Shown here in pieces: positions 10,965 to 22,900 of a stretch of DNA of 64,000 nucleotides. The stretch lies in contig KN832870.1 in NCBI GenBank assembly GCA_000827325.1, positions 5,270,001-5,334,000 on the forward strand, in the 5' to 3' direction. The notes below the pieces were generated by a model. It had not been told where the DNA came from, made no database searches, and was given only the letters and a program-made list of their open reading frames with translations. A program made the position numbers and the translations under genes. The stretch is from Oidiodendron maius Zn (lineage: Eukaryota; Ascomycota; Leotiomycetes; Myxotrichaceae). Each line of letters begins with the position of its first letter. Position 1 is the stretch's first letter.

Positions 10965-12417
10965 TCAAATTGCTTTCGTTACTTCCCTTACATCTGTAGA
11001 TTGCTCAATATTCCACAATGCCGTGCTCACGTCGTCAAGTTTATCCTCAAGGATGGATACGCACTGATCCCGGAATTTCTCCTCCAGCATCTTATTCGTA
11101 AGTGGTACTTCCGTACTGCCTACCGCGTGTAATACATGCTTCTCTAGCATGGTTCCATCATTCATAGTCAGAACAATCTTGGTCTCATCGGCTCCCAGAG
11201 TCAGATCTGCCGTGGCATTGACCTTGTCTCTGACAGTAATGACATGTGTGCTTTGCACAACTGCATCTTCATACTGGCTAGGAGTTCCCTTTCCATAGAT
11301 AAGCCCAATCGCAGCGCCGTGGTAACAACTGAATTTCCCTTCCAAGCCATCTTTTGGTGTACGCTTTCCGGTCAGCTCCAACACCAACGGGTGGACACTC
11401 AACTCGACAGACTTGATGTCCTTAACATGTAAGGAGTTAGAGGCCATATCGTGGTGAAGCTGCACGCAGCCGTCGATAATCGGATGTATAACGATCCCAC
11501 AAGGGAACGGTTTGAAGCTATTCCTTAATATCTCCCATCTCCCGGCTCGCTGTGCAGTGGGTAAACCAAGATTTTGACACTGAGACGTCGGCTCGAATCC
11601 TAGCCACTTCTCCAAGCTTTTATCCAGACCCTGTTTCATGACACCGACGACATTTGCCCATCCTCTTTTTGCCTCTAATGCTTGCTCGCTGCTAGTGTAT
11701 CCACCTTGGGCTAACACAGCAGCCATAAGTCCATTCTGAGCGGCACGACCAGGATGGAATGATTTCGTGTGCGAACCGAACATCTCTCTGAGCCCGACGA
11801 CCTGAGTTGCCGCAAGCCCTATGGCATGTGCAGTCTGTGTCGAGGACAGGGAAAGGAGTTTTGAAACCGCAACAGCTGCACCGATTGAGCCTGTTGTGGA
11901 GGTAATATGCCATCCTACATCATAATGCTCAGGCCACACGGCCAGACCGACTTTGCACTCGGCTTCAATGCCAGCCGTGAGTGCAAGCAGGAAGTCCTTC
12001 CCGGAAAATCCTCCTTTCCATTCGGCGACAGCCAAGAGCGCACTTGCAACTGGGCCGGTGGGATGGATAATAGTGTCTAAATGCGTGTCGTCATAGTCAT
12101 GGACATGCGATGCGATGCCATTGAGAAGAGCAGCGTGTTGAGCATCAATGCACACTGTACCCTTATGGCCAAGGAGAGAAGCTACTGGAGAGCCAAAAAA
12201 GGGCTTTAGAGCATCGTGCTGGTATTTCTGTAAGTAGACTGCTTCGGTACGGAATCACTCAATATCTCACGGCTATTGTCGTTGCGGGATGATTGCTGCC
12301 GCCGATAGCACATCCGGCCCAGTTGTAGAAGCTGCGGACGGCTGCCGCAATGACTTCTTGAGGGAGATCAGAGTACTTCAGCGTGTTAACCCAGGAAGCT
12401 AGATAATGAGTGGCCAT
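10965..12417 (-). CDS. MmgE/PrpD-family protein (2-methylcitrate dehydratase-like fold), substrate unknown
   Basis: Exons 12417-12271 and 12227-10965 (43-base intron, phase 0) give 469 residues, the family's usual size. MmgE/PrpD proteins include 2-methylcitrate dehydratase, cis-aconitate decarboxylase and many fungal members of unknown substrate; all act on small polycarboxylates or similar acids where tested. Visible landmarks: HVHDYDDTHL at 90-99 with D93 and T97, then H104; GWH before TTGSIG; and K in SHTKSFHPGRAAQNG, which line up with active-site positions of cis-aconitate decarboxylase. In the second half FKPFPCGIVIHP has Cys-Gly where that enzyme has its catalytic His. I therefore do not call it a decarboxylase. 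No targeting peptide is obvious. It is divergent from the MFS gene and follows the Zn2Cys6 gene, suggesting one catabolic module. Confidence 0.85.
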
Positions 12418-12685
12418 ATCTAATATCGATCGCGGAAAGGAAAGAAGACAACAGACAATTAAGGGAAAGAATGAAGTGAAGGAGAAGTAAGAGGAGAGCA
12501 GAGGAATAAATTCACGGTACGCGATGAAGTCGATCAAAGCAGATCCGGACAAGATCATATCCGATACCCTTGGAAGTGGATATTACTGCATCATATCTTC
12601 CATAGGATGTCCCGATTCCATCTCCATAAAATTTCTTCACAAGGCGTATAAGAGAAAGTTGTTAGGGGAAAAGAAGTCGAGGCCA

Positions 12686-12698
12686 TCGGGTTTTCCGA
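12686..12698. promoter_or_regulatory. TCGG-N5-CCGA site, PrpD-proximal
   Basis: TCGGGTTTTCCGA, a CGG-N5-CCG pair 269 bases before the PrpD-like start codon and about 355 before the MFS start. It shares the eight fixed bases, and the first spacer G, with the right-hand site in the regulator promoter. Regulator binding is inferred. Confidence 0.5.
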
Positions 12699-12904
12699 CG
12701 GCCCCGGGAATATCGGTGGCGAGATGACAGTGAGATCCTTTGACTTTAGAAAGCTAACTCCCCGGGAGGAACGTTTGTAAGTTTTCTCCACTGCAGATCG
12801 GTAATCTGCCAGAATGACAACCCTCCTCTTCGTGTACGGAGTACGAGAGAATGGGGGACCTGGGGTTTGTGGGGTCTCCATCATGATGACCGCTGAGGGG
12901 GCTT

Positions 12905-12917
12905 TCGGGTCTGCCGA
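12905..12917. promoter_or_regulatory. TCGG-N5-CCGA site, MFS-proximal
   Basis: TCGGGTCTGCCGA, 137 bases before the MFS start codon. It differs at one spacer base from 10680-10692 in the Zn2Cys6 promoter. The conserved spacer suggests recognition by the same protein. Confidence 0.6.
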
Positions 12918-13053
12918 TGTCTGTCGTCAGCATGAATGCTCAACATATAAATTACTTTCACCACCGCCGCAGCATATGCATGTATAGAGAGCTATCTTCC
13001 GTCCTGAGAAGTGTTGAAATTGACAAGTTAGTTTCTTGAGATACTGCAGCGTA

Positions 13054-14763
13054 ATGGCTCCATTTTTCGGGCTGCGCGGAAATGCGCTGAGTGCAGCGAT
13101 GATTTGGGCAGTTATTATGCCCGCCTACATTCTGTAAGTTGACATACTGGAGTATCTTTACTGAACACAAAACTAAGTTGAACATAGCTTTGGGTACAAC
13201 AACTCGGTCGGGGGTGGTCTGCTGAGCTTGCCAGCTTGGATCGAGACATTTCCACGTATCAACACGTCGACCACCACTGGAGCGCAGAAGACGAATAATT
13301 CAAGAGTCCAAGTATGTATCTTATAAAGTACTTCACGCCGTTAATCTAACGATCGTAGGGGACGGTTATAGCAATGTATACGCTTGGCTGCTTCTTTGGA
13401 GCTATGAACTGCATATGGATTGGTGACAAACTTGGACGAAAACGCACAATTATGTTGGGTGCATTCATAAACATCATCGGAGCAATTATTCAATCCACGT
13501 CCTTTTCACTGGCTCAGCTTATAATCGGCCGGCTCGTGTCAGGCCTCGGATTTGGTGCGCTTACTGCCACGGCTCCAAACTGGCAATCAGAATGTTCAAG
13601 AGCCAGTCACCGAGGATCTGTAGTGCTTTTGGAGGGCTTGTTTATTAGTTTGGGTCTAGCCATAGCGGCTTGGATCAACTTCGGCATGTCGCATGCTCAC
13701 GGAAGCGTCACGTTCAGATTTCCTATGGCGTTGTCGGCATTGTGGTCCATCATAGTGATCGCGATGGTGCCCAACATGCCCGAGTCACCACGTTGGCTAA
13801 TCAAACACGACCGAGTTGGCGAAGCTAGAGAGGTCCTTTCGGCCCTCGCTGATCTACCTGGGAACTCTCCTCAAATCGACGCAGATATATCGGAGATTGA
13901 AGAGTCCCTCCTGATCACCGGAAAGGGCAAGTTCAGCGATATTTTCAAGCCTAGCGAGCAGAGGCTCTTTCACCGAGCCTGTCTTGCCGCAGCTGGACAG
14001 ATGTTCCAACAGATGAGCGGAATAAATGCCTTGGCCTTCTATCAAAATACCATCTTCGAACAAGATCTAGGCTTGTCTTCAGAGATTGCAAGGATTCTGG
14101 GCGCATGTGTTTTTACATTCCAGACGCTGTGCTCTCCAATTGGTGTCTTAACTGTGGACAAACTTGGAAGGAGGAAACTGATGATGTTCGCTGCATTCGG
14201 CATGGGATCGTGCATGGCAATTATTGCTGGGACTTCGTCGCAGAGTCATAACACGTCGTGTGTAATTGCAGCTGCCGTTTTCATCTTCATGTTCTCGTTC
14301 TTCTTTCCCACTGGCTTCCTTGGCTTGACATTCCTCTACGCGTCGGAAATTTCGCCTCTAAGCGTACGAGTTCCAATTACATCCATCTCGACAGGGAGCG
14401 CCTGGCTTTTCAACTTTCTGGTAGCTGAGATCACACCCGTTGGATTTGCAACCTTGGGATACAAGTATTATATCATATATGCCTGTATCAATTTCTTCTT
14501 AATATTGCCAGGTAAGTCAAAGCATAGAGGAAAGAGGACAATACTTATTATGCACAGGTGTATATTTCCTCTTCCCTGAGACCAGTGGCCGTCACTTGGA
14601 GGAAGTGGACCAGATATTTCTTGATAGCAAAAACGTCTTCCAAGTCGTTGCGACAGCTCGGAAGATGCCAAAGAGGGGAGCTTCTCGTGAAGCTGTCTTG
14701 GGAGAAAAAGTGTTGTCCAATCATCTTGAGAGTGGTAGTCCTAAGCCCACGACTCACCAGTAG
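13054..14763 (+). CDS. MFS sugar-porter-family transporter
   Basis: Plasma-membrane transporter of the sugar porter family; substrate not predictable from sequence. Exons 13054-13133, 13188-13311, 13359-14511 and 14558-14763 give 520 residues with twelve hydrophobic helices. Family signatures are complete: GDKLGRKR after helix 2, PESPRWL before the central loop, QQMSGINALAFY in helix 7, DKLGRRK between helices 8 and 9, and PETSGRHLEEVD after helix 12. The first exon supplies an N-terminus typical of fungal members (FGYNNSVGGGLL in helix 1, then TTGAQ in the first outer loop). It is divergent from the PrpD-like gene with two putative regulator sites between them, so it probably imports or exports the compound that enzyme handles. 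Confidence 0.92.
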
Positions 14764-15349
14764 GGAAGGGTATCTATCTGTGTTGAAAGTATTCAGGCGC
14801 CGCTATATTAGGTACATTGGATGGTTTGTAACTCGAACGTTAGTTATAAGAGACGTTAATGAAATGTGGGTAAACAAACTATGAACACGTCCAAATTCCT
14901 GATTGATGCTTACCCGTGCCCGTGATGCCTCCTGTGCCCCTATTTATATGCTGACTCATCCCCGGCTACAACCCGAATTCGGAAGAACGCAATCTCCACG
15001 TGACCATCTCAGATACAAGGCTTTCGGCAATTTTGGCTGCGAGGTCGCGCTCTCCGTCCTTATTATATTCGATCTACAGATACTCAACAAAGGCCGCTCT
15101 TTGACTGCGCGACCCCTTCCTGCCTGACACAGACAGTGAGAGACAAGTCTCTGTCAACACGATTTCTCTGACTACCTCTCACACTTTCTCTCGCGGGATC
15201 CTGCAGAACCCAAATCAGCCCCGCAACTGCCATCGGCACGCACTGGCGATCTCCCACATCAACCCTTTGAACACCCACGCCCCGCACTTGTGTGACACAG
15301 CTCGATCTAAGCTAAACATCCCTCCATCGGCCTGAAATCACTTAATCAA
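14764..15349. other. Intergenic: MFS 3' flank and E2 gene promoter
   Basis: 586 bases in tandem plus orientation. The last 150 are CT- and CA-rich, consistent with the E2 gene's 5' UTR. No motif was recognised. Confidence 0.45.
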
Positions 15350-15993
15350 ATGTCTACAGCTGCTCGACGCCGCCTGATGCGCGATTTCAAGGTCGGTGGC
15401 AACTGCCCACTCTAGAACACGCGATGATGGAAAGATGACTGACAAGCTTTCCAGCGCATGCAGACAGACCCCCCAGCTGGCGTGTCCGCGTCCCCGGTCG
15501 CAGACAATGTGATGACCTGGTGAGATGGCCCTAGAGGAGTTCCTAGAGTTGCGCTTGGAGCCCACTCGCTGACCTTAGAGTTCGCCAGGAATGCCGTTAT
15601 TATCGGCCCTGCTGACACAGCGTTTGAGGACGGGACCTTTCGACTGGTGATGCACTTCGAGGAGCAGTACCCGAACAAGCCGCCTGCGGTCAAGTTTATC
15701 AGCACCATGTTCCACCCCAACGTCTACGCGACTGGCGAGCTCTGCCTAGACATTCTGCAGAACAGGTGGAGCCCGACATATGATGTGGCAGCGGTCTTGA
15801 CCAGCATCCAGAGGTAGGGAAGGATAAGAATGGTTACTGTTATAACTACGGGATACTGACATAATGCAGCCTTCTGAATGACCCGAACACTAGCTCCCCT
15901 GCCAATGTCGAAGCATCTAACCTGTATAAGGATAATCGGAAGGAGTACTCGAAGCGTGTCCGGGAGACAGTGGAGAAGAGCTGGGAGGACTAG
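15350..15993 (+). CDS. rad6: Rad6-type E2 ubiquitin-conjugating enzyme
   Basis: Takes ubiquitin from E1 and, with Rad18- or Bre1-type E3 ligases, modifies PCNA in DNA-damage tolerance and histone H2B in chromatin. Exons 15350-15391, 15455-15519, 15589-15813 and 15870-15993 give 151 residues, the length of Aspergillus UvsJ. The N-terminus [17 protein letters not shown] is diagnostic of Rad6 rather than other E2s. The catalytic Cys is C88 in [12 protein letters not shown], preceded by the HPN motif (FHPNVYATG). The fold ends at a short C-terminus without the acidic tail of yeast Rad6, as in other filamentous fungi. The first intron uses an atypical GTCGGT donor but has a good CTGAC branch site. 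Confidence 0.96.
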
Positions 15994-16507
15994 ACTGCGC
16001 GTCAGATACCCGAAACAGATCTCCCCAGAGCAGGCGGATCTGCACCTACATGGCAATCTCATGATAATGGCGGGGTTCTGGCGTTCATGCGGTTCCTGAA
16101 TTTCCTCATTCTGGCTTGCCCAGCGGTCCAGGAGTAAATGTTGGCAAACGGTCCATCCCGCATAGCAAGCGTTATCGTTGTATTTCCGTAGATCCCATTC
16201 GACTCAGGTAGCAATCCAATGTATTCTCTTCAACATTACGCATGCCACTGCGTAATATGACACGTATATCTCCATCCCTTGATATAGAAAGGGATATATA
16301 TCTGATAATCAGGGATATGGGCTATGGGTAACGTGACTTAGCACGCGAGACCTGCACTGAAACTTGATACTTACGCGACCCCCGACTGTCAACAACTTCT
16401 GCGCCCTTATCGGTTTTGAAACTTGCGTCTCCTCACCCACACCACAACTGCAGTAGCGGCTCATCTGCGAACATATGATCGACCCAGGATAACGCCGTCG
16501 TGCCATC
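15994..16507. other. Intergenic: E2 3' flank and kinesin promoter
   Basis: 514 bases. A small GATATA-rich patch lies near 16275-16315. No other element was recognised. Confidence 0.45.
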
Positions 16508-19460
16508 ATGTCGAACAGCATCAAGGTGGTGGCGCGGTTCCGGCCGCAAAACCGCACGGAGATTGAGCTTGGTGGCCAGCCTATCGTTGCCTTTGAGTCG
16601 CAAGACACATGTGTGCTCGACGTATGTTGCGCACACGCCAGTGTGCAAGTCAGGGAAGTGTGATCGCTGCTAACTGTCTGCTAGTCGAAAGAGGCTGCTG
16701 GGGCCTTCACATTTGACCGAGTGTTTGATATGAACTCTCGCCAAAAAGATGTGTTTGACTTCTCGATCCGGTCGACAGTGGATGACATCCTCAACGGTTA
16801 TAACGGAACAGTCTTCGCATACGGACAGACGGGTGCGGGGAAGTCGTATACTATGATGGGAACAGATATTGCAGATGATGATGGAAAGGGAGTCATTCCT
16901 CGAATTGTGCAACAAATATTTCACAGCATCTTGTCCAGCCCCTCTACAATAGAATATACGGTGCGGGTCAGCTATATGGAAATCTATATGGAGCGTATCC
17001 GAGATCTCTTGGCTCCCCAGAATGACAATCTCCCTGTTCACGAAGAGAAAAACAGGGGTGTCTATGTCAAAGGCTTACTCGAAGTCTATGTGTCGAGCGT
17101 GGAAGAGGTCTACGAAGTCATGAAACGGGGAGGCAGCGCAAGGGCTGTGGCGGCAACAAATATGAACCAGGAATCCTCTCGGTCACACTCCATATTTGTC
17201 ATTACAATTACACAGAAGAACGTTGAGACGGGATCAGCAAAGAGTGGCCAGCTGTTCTTGGTCGACTTGGCAGGTAGCGAGAAGGTCGGCAAGACCGGTG
17301 CTAGCGGACAGACTCTCGAAGAAGCCAAGAAGATTAACAAGAGTTTGAGCGCACTGGGCATGGTCATCAATAATTTGACAGATGGCAAATCGCAACACAT
17401 CCCATACAGAGACTCGAAACTGACTCGAATATTACAAGAGAGTTTGGGGGGTAACAGTCGGACCACACTCATTATAAACTGCTCGCCAAGCAGTTACAAC
17501 GATGCCGAAACCCTCAGCACCCTTCGATTCGGTATGAGAGCAAAAGCTATCAAGAACAAAGCCAAGATCAACCAGGAAATCAGCCCCGCAGAGCTCAAGG
17601 CGATGCTCAAGAAGGCCCAATCCCAAGTTACAAGCTTCGAGCAATATATACAGACCTTGGATGCAGAAGTTCAGCAGTGGCGGTCTGGCGAATCTGTTCC
17701 GAAAGACAAATGGACGCCAGCATTGGCAGGATTGGCCAAAGTAGATTCTAAAGCTCCAAGGCCCTCAACTCCTTCGCGCTTAATGGACAGCCGAGCGGAT
17801 ACACCAGCGATCTCAGAACGTTCTGCTACACCTAGCTTGCCCATGGATAAAGATGAACGGGAGGAATTCTTGCGACGTGAGAATGAATTACAAGACCAGA
17901 TTGCGGAGAAGGAGTCGCAGATTGCGGCTACCGAGAAGCTTCTTCGAGAAACGAGGGAGGAGCTCGTGTACATGAAAGAGCGTGATACCAAGACCAACAG
18001 AGATAACGAGAGGCTCCAGAGCGAGACGAATGAGTTCAAGATGCAACTCGAGCGGCTATCGTTTGAAAGCAAGGAGGCTCAAATTACTATGGACGGCCTT
18101 AAGGAGGCTAATGCGGAGCTCACTGCAGAACTTGATGACGTTAAACAACAGCTTCTGGACGTTAAGATGAGCACGAAGGAGAGTAGTGCCGCTCTTGATG
18201 AGAAGGAGAAGAAGAAGGCTGAAAAGATGGCGCAGATGATGGCAGGATTTGACCTTGGCAGCGACGTGTTCAGCGACAATGAGCGAAGTATCAAAGAACT
18301 TATCGATCAGGTCGATGATCTGCACCGACAAAGCGCAGCTGGTGAGGCCATTGCGCCCGATTCGCTGGAAACTCTCCGAGCACGCTTAGTCGAGACGCAG
18401 GGTATCGTCCGCCAGGCCGAACTCTCTCTCTATAGCACCTCATCGAATGATGCTAGCGTCAAACGAAGAGAGGAGCTCGAGCAACGCTTGGAAGCTGTGG
18501 AACGGGATTATGAAGATCTCCTGGAGCGCAACCTCGGCGAACAAGATGTCGCAGAAATCAAAGCCCGCCTGGAACAAGCATACTCGAACAAGCAAACTGT
18601 GCAGTCCGAGCTGGTCGAAGACTTGAAGGCTGACCTAGCAGAGAAGTCTGCTGAGATCCAGAAATTCAAGGTCGTGAATGAAGATCTGCAGCAGAAGGTC
18701 AAGAATGGCGTGCCAAATGGCTCTGCAGGTGCAATGACTAATGGCAAGACCGTCCAACAACAAATTGCCGAGTTCGACGTCATGAAGAAAAGTCTTATGC
18801 GCGACCTTCAGAATCGGTGTGAAAGGGTTGTGGAGCTGGAGATTTCGCTGGATGAGACCAGAGAACAGTACAACAACGTGCTGCGGTCGTCGAATAACCG
18901 CGCACAGCAGAAGAAGATGGCATTCCTGGAGCGTAATCTGGAGCAGCTGACACATGTCCAGCGACAATTGGTCGAACAGAATGGTAGCTTGAAGAAGGAG
19001 GTTGCTATCGCAGAGCGCAAGTTGATTGCCAGAAACGAGAGGATACAAAGTCTGGAGTCATTGTTGCAAGACTCGCAGGAGAAATTGACAGCCGCGAATC
19101 ATAGGTGTGTATATTCGAAGATGTCGAGGATGCCAAGATTCCTTGGTCACTTTATGCATCGACATCTGCCCCTATTGTACACTCGCTAATCACACTTCTA
19201 AATTTAGATTCGAAGCCCAACTCACAGCCGTCAAAGAACGTCTTGAAGCCGCCAAAGTAGGCTCGACCCGAGGTCTCGGCTCGCCCACAGGCGGATTCGC
19301 ATTCAGCGGCTCCCGTATCGCGAAGCCCCTGAGGGGCGGCGGTGCCGGCCCTGAAGGCCCAGCAATCGCTGCCCCTATCCCAATCATCCAGGGCCTACAA
19401 AACGAGGCATCTGGGAACGGTGGGAAGCGAGGCAGTTGGTTCTTTTCTGGCCAGAAATGA
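16508..19460 (+). CDS. kinA: Kinesin-1 heavy chain
   Basis: Plus-end-directed microtubule motor that carries cargo such as vesicles and dynein in hyphae. Exons 16508-16621, 16685-19104 and 19208-19460 give 928 residues, close to Aspergillus KinA. The motor domain covers about 1-330 with P-loop GQTGAGKS at 85-92, switch I NQESSRSHSIF, switch II LVDLAGSEK and the neck-proximal LRFGMRAKAIKNKA. A long, mostly charged coiled coil follows from about 340 to 870, with a Pro/Ser-rich break near 400-440. The tail contains Gly-rich sequence and ends WFFSGQK. No light-chain-binding repeat is needed in fungal kinesin-1. The gene looks intact. Confidence 0.96.
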
Positions 19461-19929
19461 GGCGATTCGCCTACCAGGCATTTGAACATCCTGAGCATTA
19501 GACTGAGCATAGAGAAGGAAACATGAAGAGGCAGTGTGAGAGAACGCGATAGAATTCGAATTGAATCGAGCGTGCTATAAATGAGTCATGTATACCCACG
19601 TCTTTTTAGTTTTCACCTCTTTGGATGGAACGGGGGGTATGGGTCGGTTGGACTGCTGTTGCTGTTTGCGAAGAACCGGCCCATGGAGGAGGGCGATAGA
19701 TTGAGGTCCTTTCTTCTGTCAACTTCTTTGTTCATTCATAACTCATGATAGACGACTATACGTTGGTAGGTCGGTGTATGGGCATGGATGGAGTGAGGGA
19801 ATTTGCAGATTATAGAAGAGAAATAAGATGGTCACATTAAATATTTGATATGTGTAATGAGGACGACGAATATGTTGAATTTTCATCCCGCCTAAAAAGT
19901 ACAATAAGCATCCAAGCCGTTGACTAGTG
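19461..19929. other. Intergenic, convergent 3' ends
   Basis: 469 bases between the 3' ends of kinA and the C2H2 gene. Nothing was recognised. Confidence 0.45.
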
Positions 19930-22900
19930 CTATTGGCCCAGACCCGACCATTCATAATTGTCAGGATCATGTAATGGGTCGTAGAAACCCTGATCCACAG
20001 GAGGAATATAACCGGTGCTGTCCAATCCTTCAATCGACGGCGAGGAATACTCGAGGTCTGCCTCTTTATCAAATAGATCGTAGAGCTCGGAATCCACACG
20101 GGAAAAATAGCCGGAGCCGCCCAACCCGTCCATCAGTGGCGAGGAATGCTCGTCCTCGGCGCATTGTTTATCAAGGACTGGAGGGTTTGGCCATGGATTA
20201 GCAGGCAGAGGTTGCTCTGGCGTAGGTTCAGAAGGCGGAGCCGGAGGATTCAAAGGGAATAGAGACGAACTTCTATTTATCCTGGGAGATACAGGCGGAG
20301 GGGGATCTGACCAACTTGTGTAGCCTGAATCAGATGTATGGTTAGCTGCAGCGGGCTTCAATACAGTATCACAAATTTTCTGAGATCCAAGATCGTTCTG
20401 AGGCGGAGGCGGCTGTAGGAATGGGAGGACAGAGTCGTTAGTTGCTGTTGATTCAGAGGCCTTCGCATCACTTGACGGGGCTTTAGGCGGAGCTGCGGTT
20501 GACGATATTGTAGCTGAGGACACAGAGCCGGTACGAGTCCTTACGGGCGAACCACCAGCCGGACCAAGTGATTCTCTATAACTTGAAAATACTCTGTCTT
20601 GACAATCTCGGATTATAGACACGAGTTGATTCCTTAGGATCTCTTCTATAGGCGATGATCGGCTACGAATGAGCTCCTCAAGAGCATGCCGTACACTACG
20701 TGGCAATTCTTGTCGGCAGAACACCTCATAGTTCTCGAGCTCCCTGGAATCTGGTGATTGAGAGAGGTTCTCTTGTACGGCTTCGAAGTCTATTAGATCT
20801 AGTCAGGCATGTGCGCGACATAAAGTTCAGCAGAGATGTGGAGGAGGATTTACATGGATCTGGGACCAAATCTTGGGGGAAAAGTAACTTGTATATCTCC
20901 CTCCATCTTTCGCTCTCTGTTTGATTTTTGTCAGACTTCTTCCTACTTTTCAATTTCTCGACAATGTCACTCGTGAGGCCGTCACCCAGCTCAGTCTCCG
21001 TAAGTAAACAAGGCTCGGGTTCCTTTTGATGTTCGTTTACGTCTTCTTGGCTCTTAAATAGCGTTTTGCATCTTTGGCATGGGAAGATGCGATGGTGTCG
21101 ATATAAATGGGCTCTACAGGTCATCAGTTAGGGATAAGAAGTGAGTGCAAGGCCTCTCGTACTTCACTCTTGCCACGGTATCCAATGGAGTGAGTGCGCA
21201 CGGCCGCCACTCTCGAACACTATACTTTACCGGATTATTTTTTCTGTAGGGACAGGCAAACTTTAAGTGAGCCTCTGCATCCGCTGGCATATATGAGAGT
21301 GCTCTGGGTAGCTTTGGATGTCTCTCGTCGTCATTTTCATCACCTTCGTCTTTCTCCTTCCCCCGTTTCCGTTTGAGAGCTGAGGCCGATGTTAGTGTTG
21401 AGATCGGAGTTGCAAACTCTGTTTTTGAGATCGGTTGCTCTGCATTTGAGCCACACTGTCCTTCTTCAGAATCGACTAACTCCTGTGTTTGATCTTGATG
21501 AGTGTCATCAATCGGAAATGTTAATTCCTTGCTATTACAAATTTAGAAATTCACCCAATAATTAAGATTTAAATCAACCTTACGGAAAGGAGTCAATTTC
21601 CTGTTTGAAAATAACCCCAAATTCTGTCATCATCTGATCCAATAGTGTTTGCTGCATTGGGGTGAGAACCTTCCTTATTACTTCTCCTCGAGCATTTTCT
21701 GGGCTTTCGTGCCATGTTTGGGATACCTTAGAAAAGTCAATATCAGGAGAATCATCTCTTGTGTCCTCGTCTTCCAAATCGGTCTCATATTCTGAGAATG
21801 AGGAGTCTGTCTCAAGCCGGGCGGCAGGATCTATGACGGCGCTCTGTATCTCTTCCTCACAAATTTTGCTCGGCGAAGAACAGTCTAAAGCTGGATCATG
21901 TAGAAGAGAATCCTTCGATATCTGATTTGACTGGATGATGGAACGATATGAATCTACTTCTCTAGTAATGGGAGAATTATCGAAAAGGTTAAGCGCATCT
22001 TCCATTGAGCCAACGCCTTGCATATACGACTTTGGCTCAGTGGAATATGATTCAGATTGGAAATAAGCTAGATCCCGAATGACTGCAACATCACCGTAGG
22101 GTGGTATGGTATCGTTTCGCGGTACTGATACCGAATCATCATTACCACCGGTCAAACCGAAACAGAGATGTTTATGGCAGGTAGCATAATGTTGCTAAAA
22201 GACATCAGATATTGCAACAATTATTAGCAGCACGAACTTACCTTTCGAACGTCTTCAGTTTTAAGTTCTCCGCAATAGATACAGGTTGGGTTTGCATGTT
22301 CCTTGCGGTGTCGAGATAGCTGACTAGAACTTGAGAAATGAATAGAGCATAACTCGCATAGGTATGCTCTTCTAGATAGGTTATCGCGGTCCTCAGACAA
22401 CATACATATTGCAGAATCCCTTGAGCCGGATGAAATAGTCGAGCTTCGAGAGTTTGTTGAGATGGTGGACTTTGCCGAGCGTTTAGGAGTCTCTGAATTT
22501 ATTGGTGTCGCCGGATACAAGCCCTGGCGTCTTGGATGCGATGTCCCTGCCGAACTTTCCACTCCTGCAAGCTCTGTGAGGCTTCCGGGCGTAGGAGGAC
22601 GCGAGAAAACTATATAATCGAGCTTTCGATCCTCATCCGTGGGAAGTGGCGTGACATTTAACATATCTCCAAAAACCATGTCGGCATTTGGATATTTGAA
22701 GGACTCAGCAATCCAAGGACGGCTACGAGCAATAAGGTTGCTCGCCTGAAGAGGTGCATTATCTAACTTCCAAAGCTCTTCTGCCTCTTTCTGCGGCGAT
22801 TGAATCTCTCCTGGGCGTCGGGGAAAATCTCCTAAGAACTTTGCATGTAGAGAGTTGGCTCTTCGAGGTAGATCAGGTCTGGGCATCTTGGCTTCGTCAA

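Larger units (their letters stand above)
12418..13053. other. Divergent promoter between the PrpD-like enzyme and MFS transporter genes
   Basis: A 636-base bidirectional upstream region. It contains two TCGG-N5-CCGA sites (12686-12698 and 12905-12917), listed separately. The stretch next to the PrpD start is purine-rich on the plus strand. Confidence 0.6.

Noticed and set aside
8425-14763. Itaconate (cis-aconitate decarboxylase) cluster
   Set aside because: The PrpD-fold enzyme lacks the second-domain catalytic His pattern, the transporter is a sugar porter and no mitochondrial tricarboxylate carrier is present.
16685-19104. Several antisense ORFs over the kinesin gene
   Set aside because: They mirror the coiled-coil codon bias of the intact kinesin gene.
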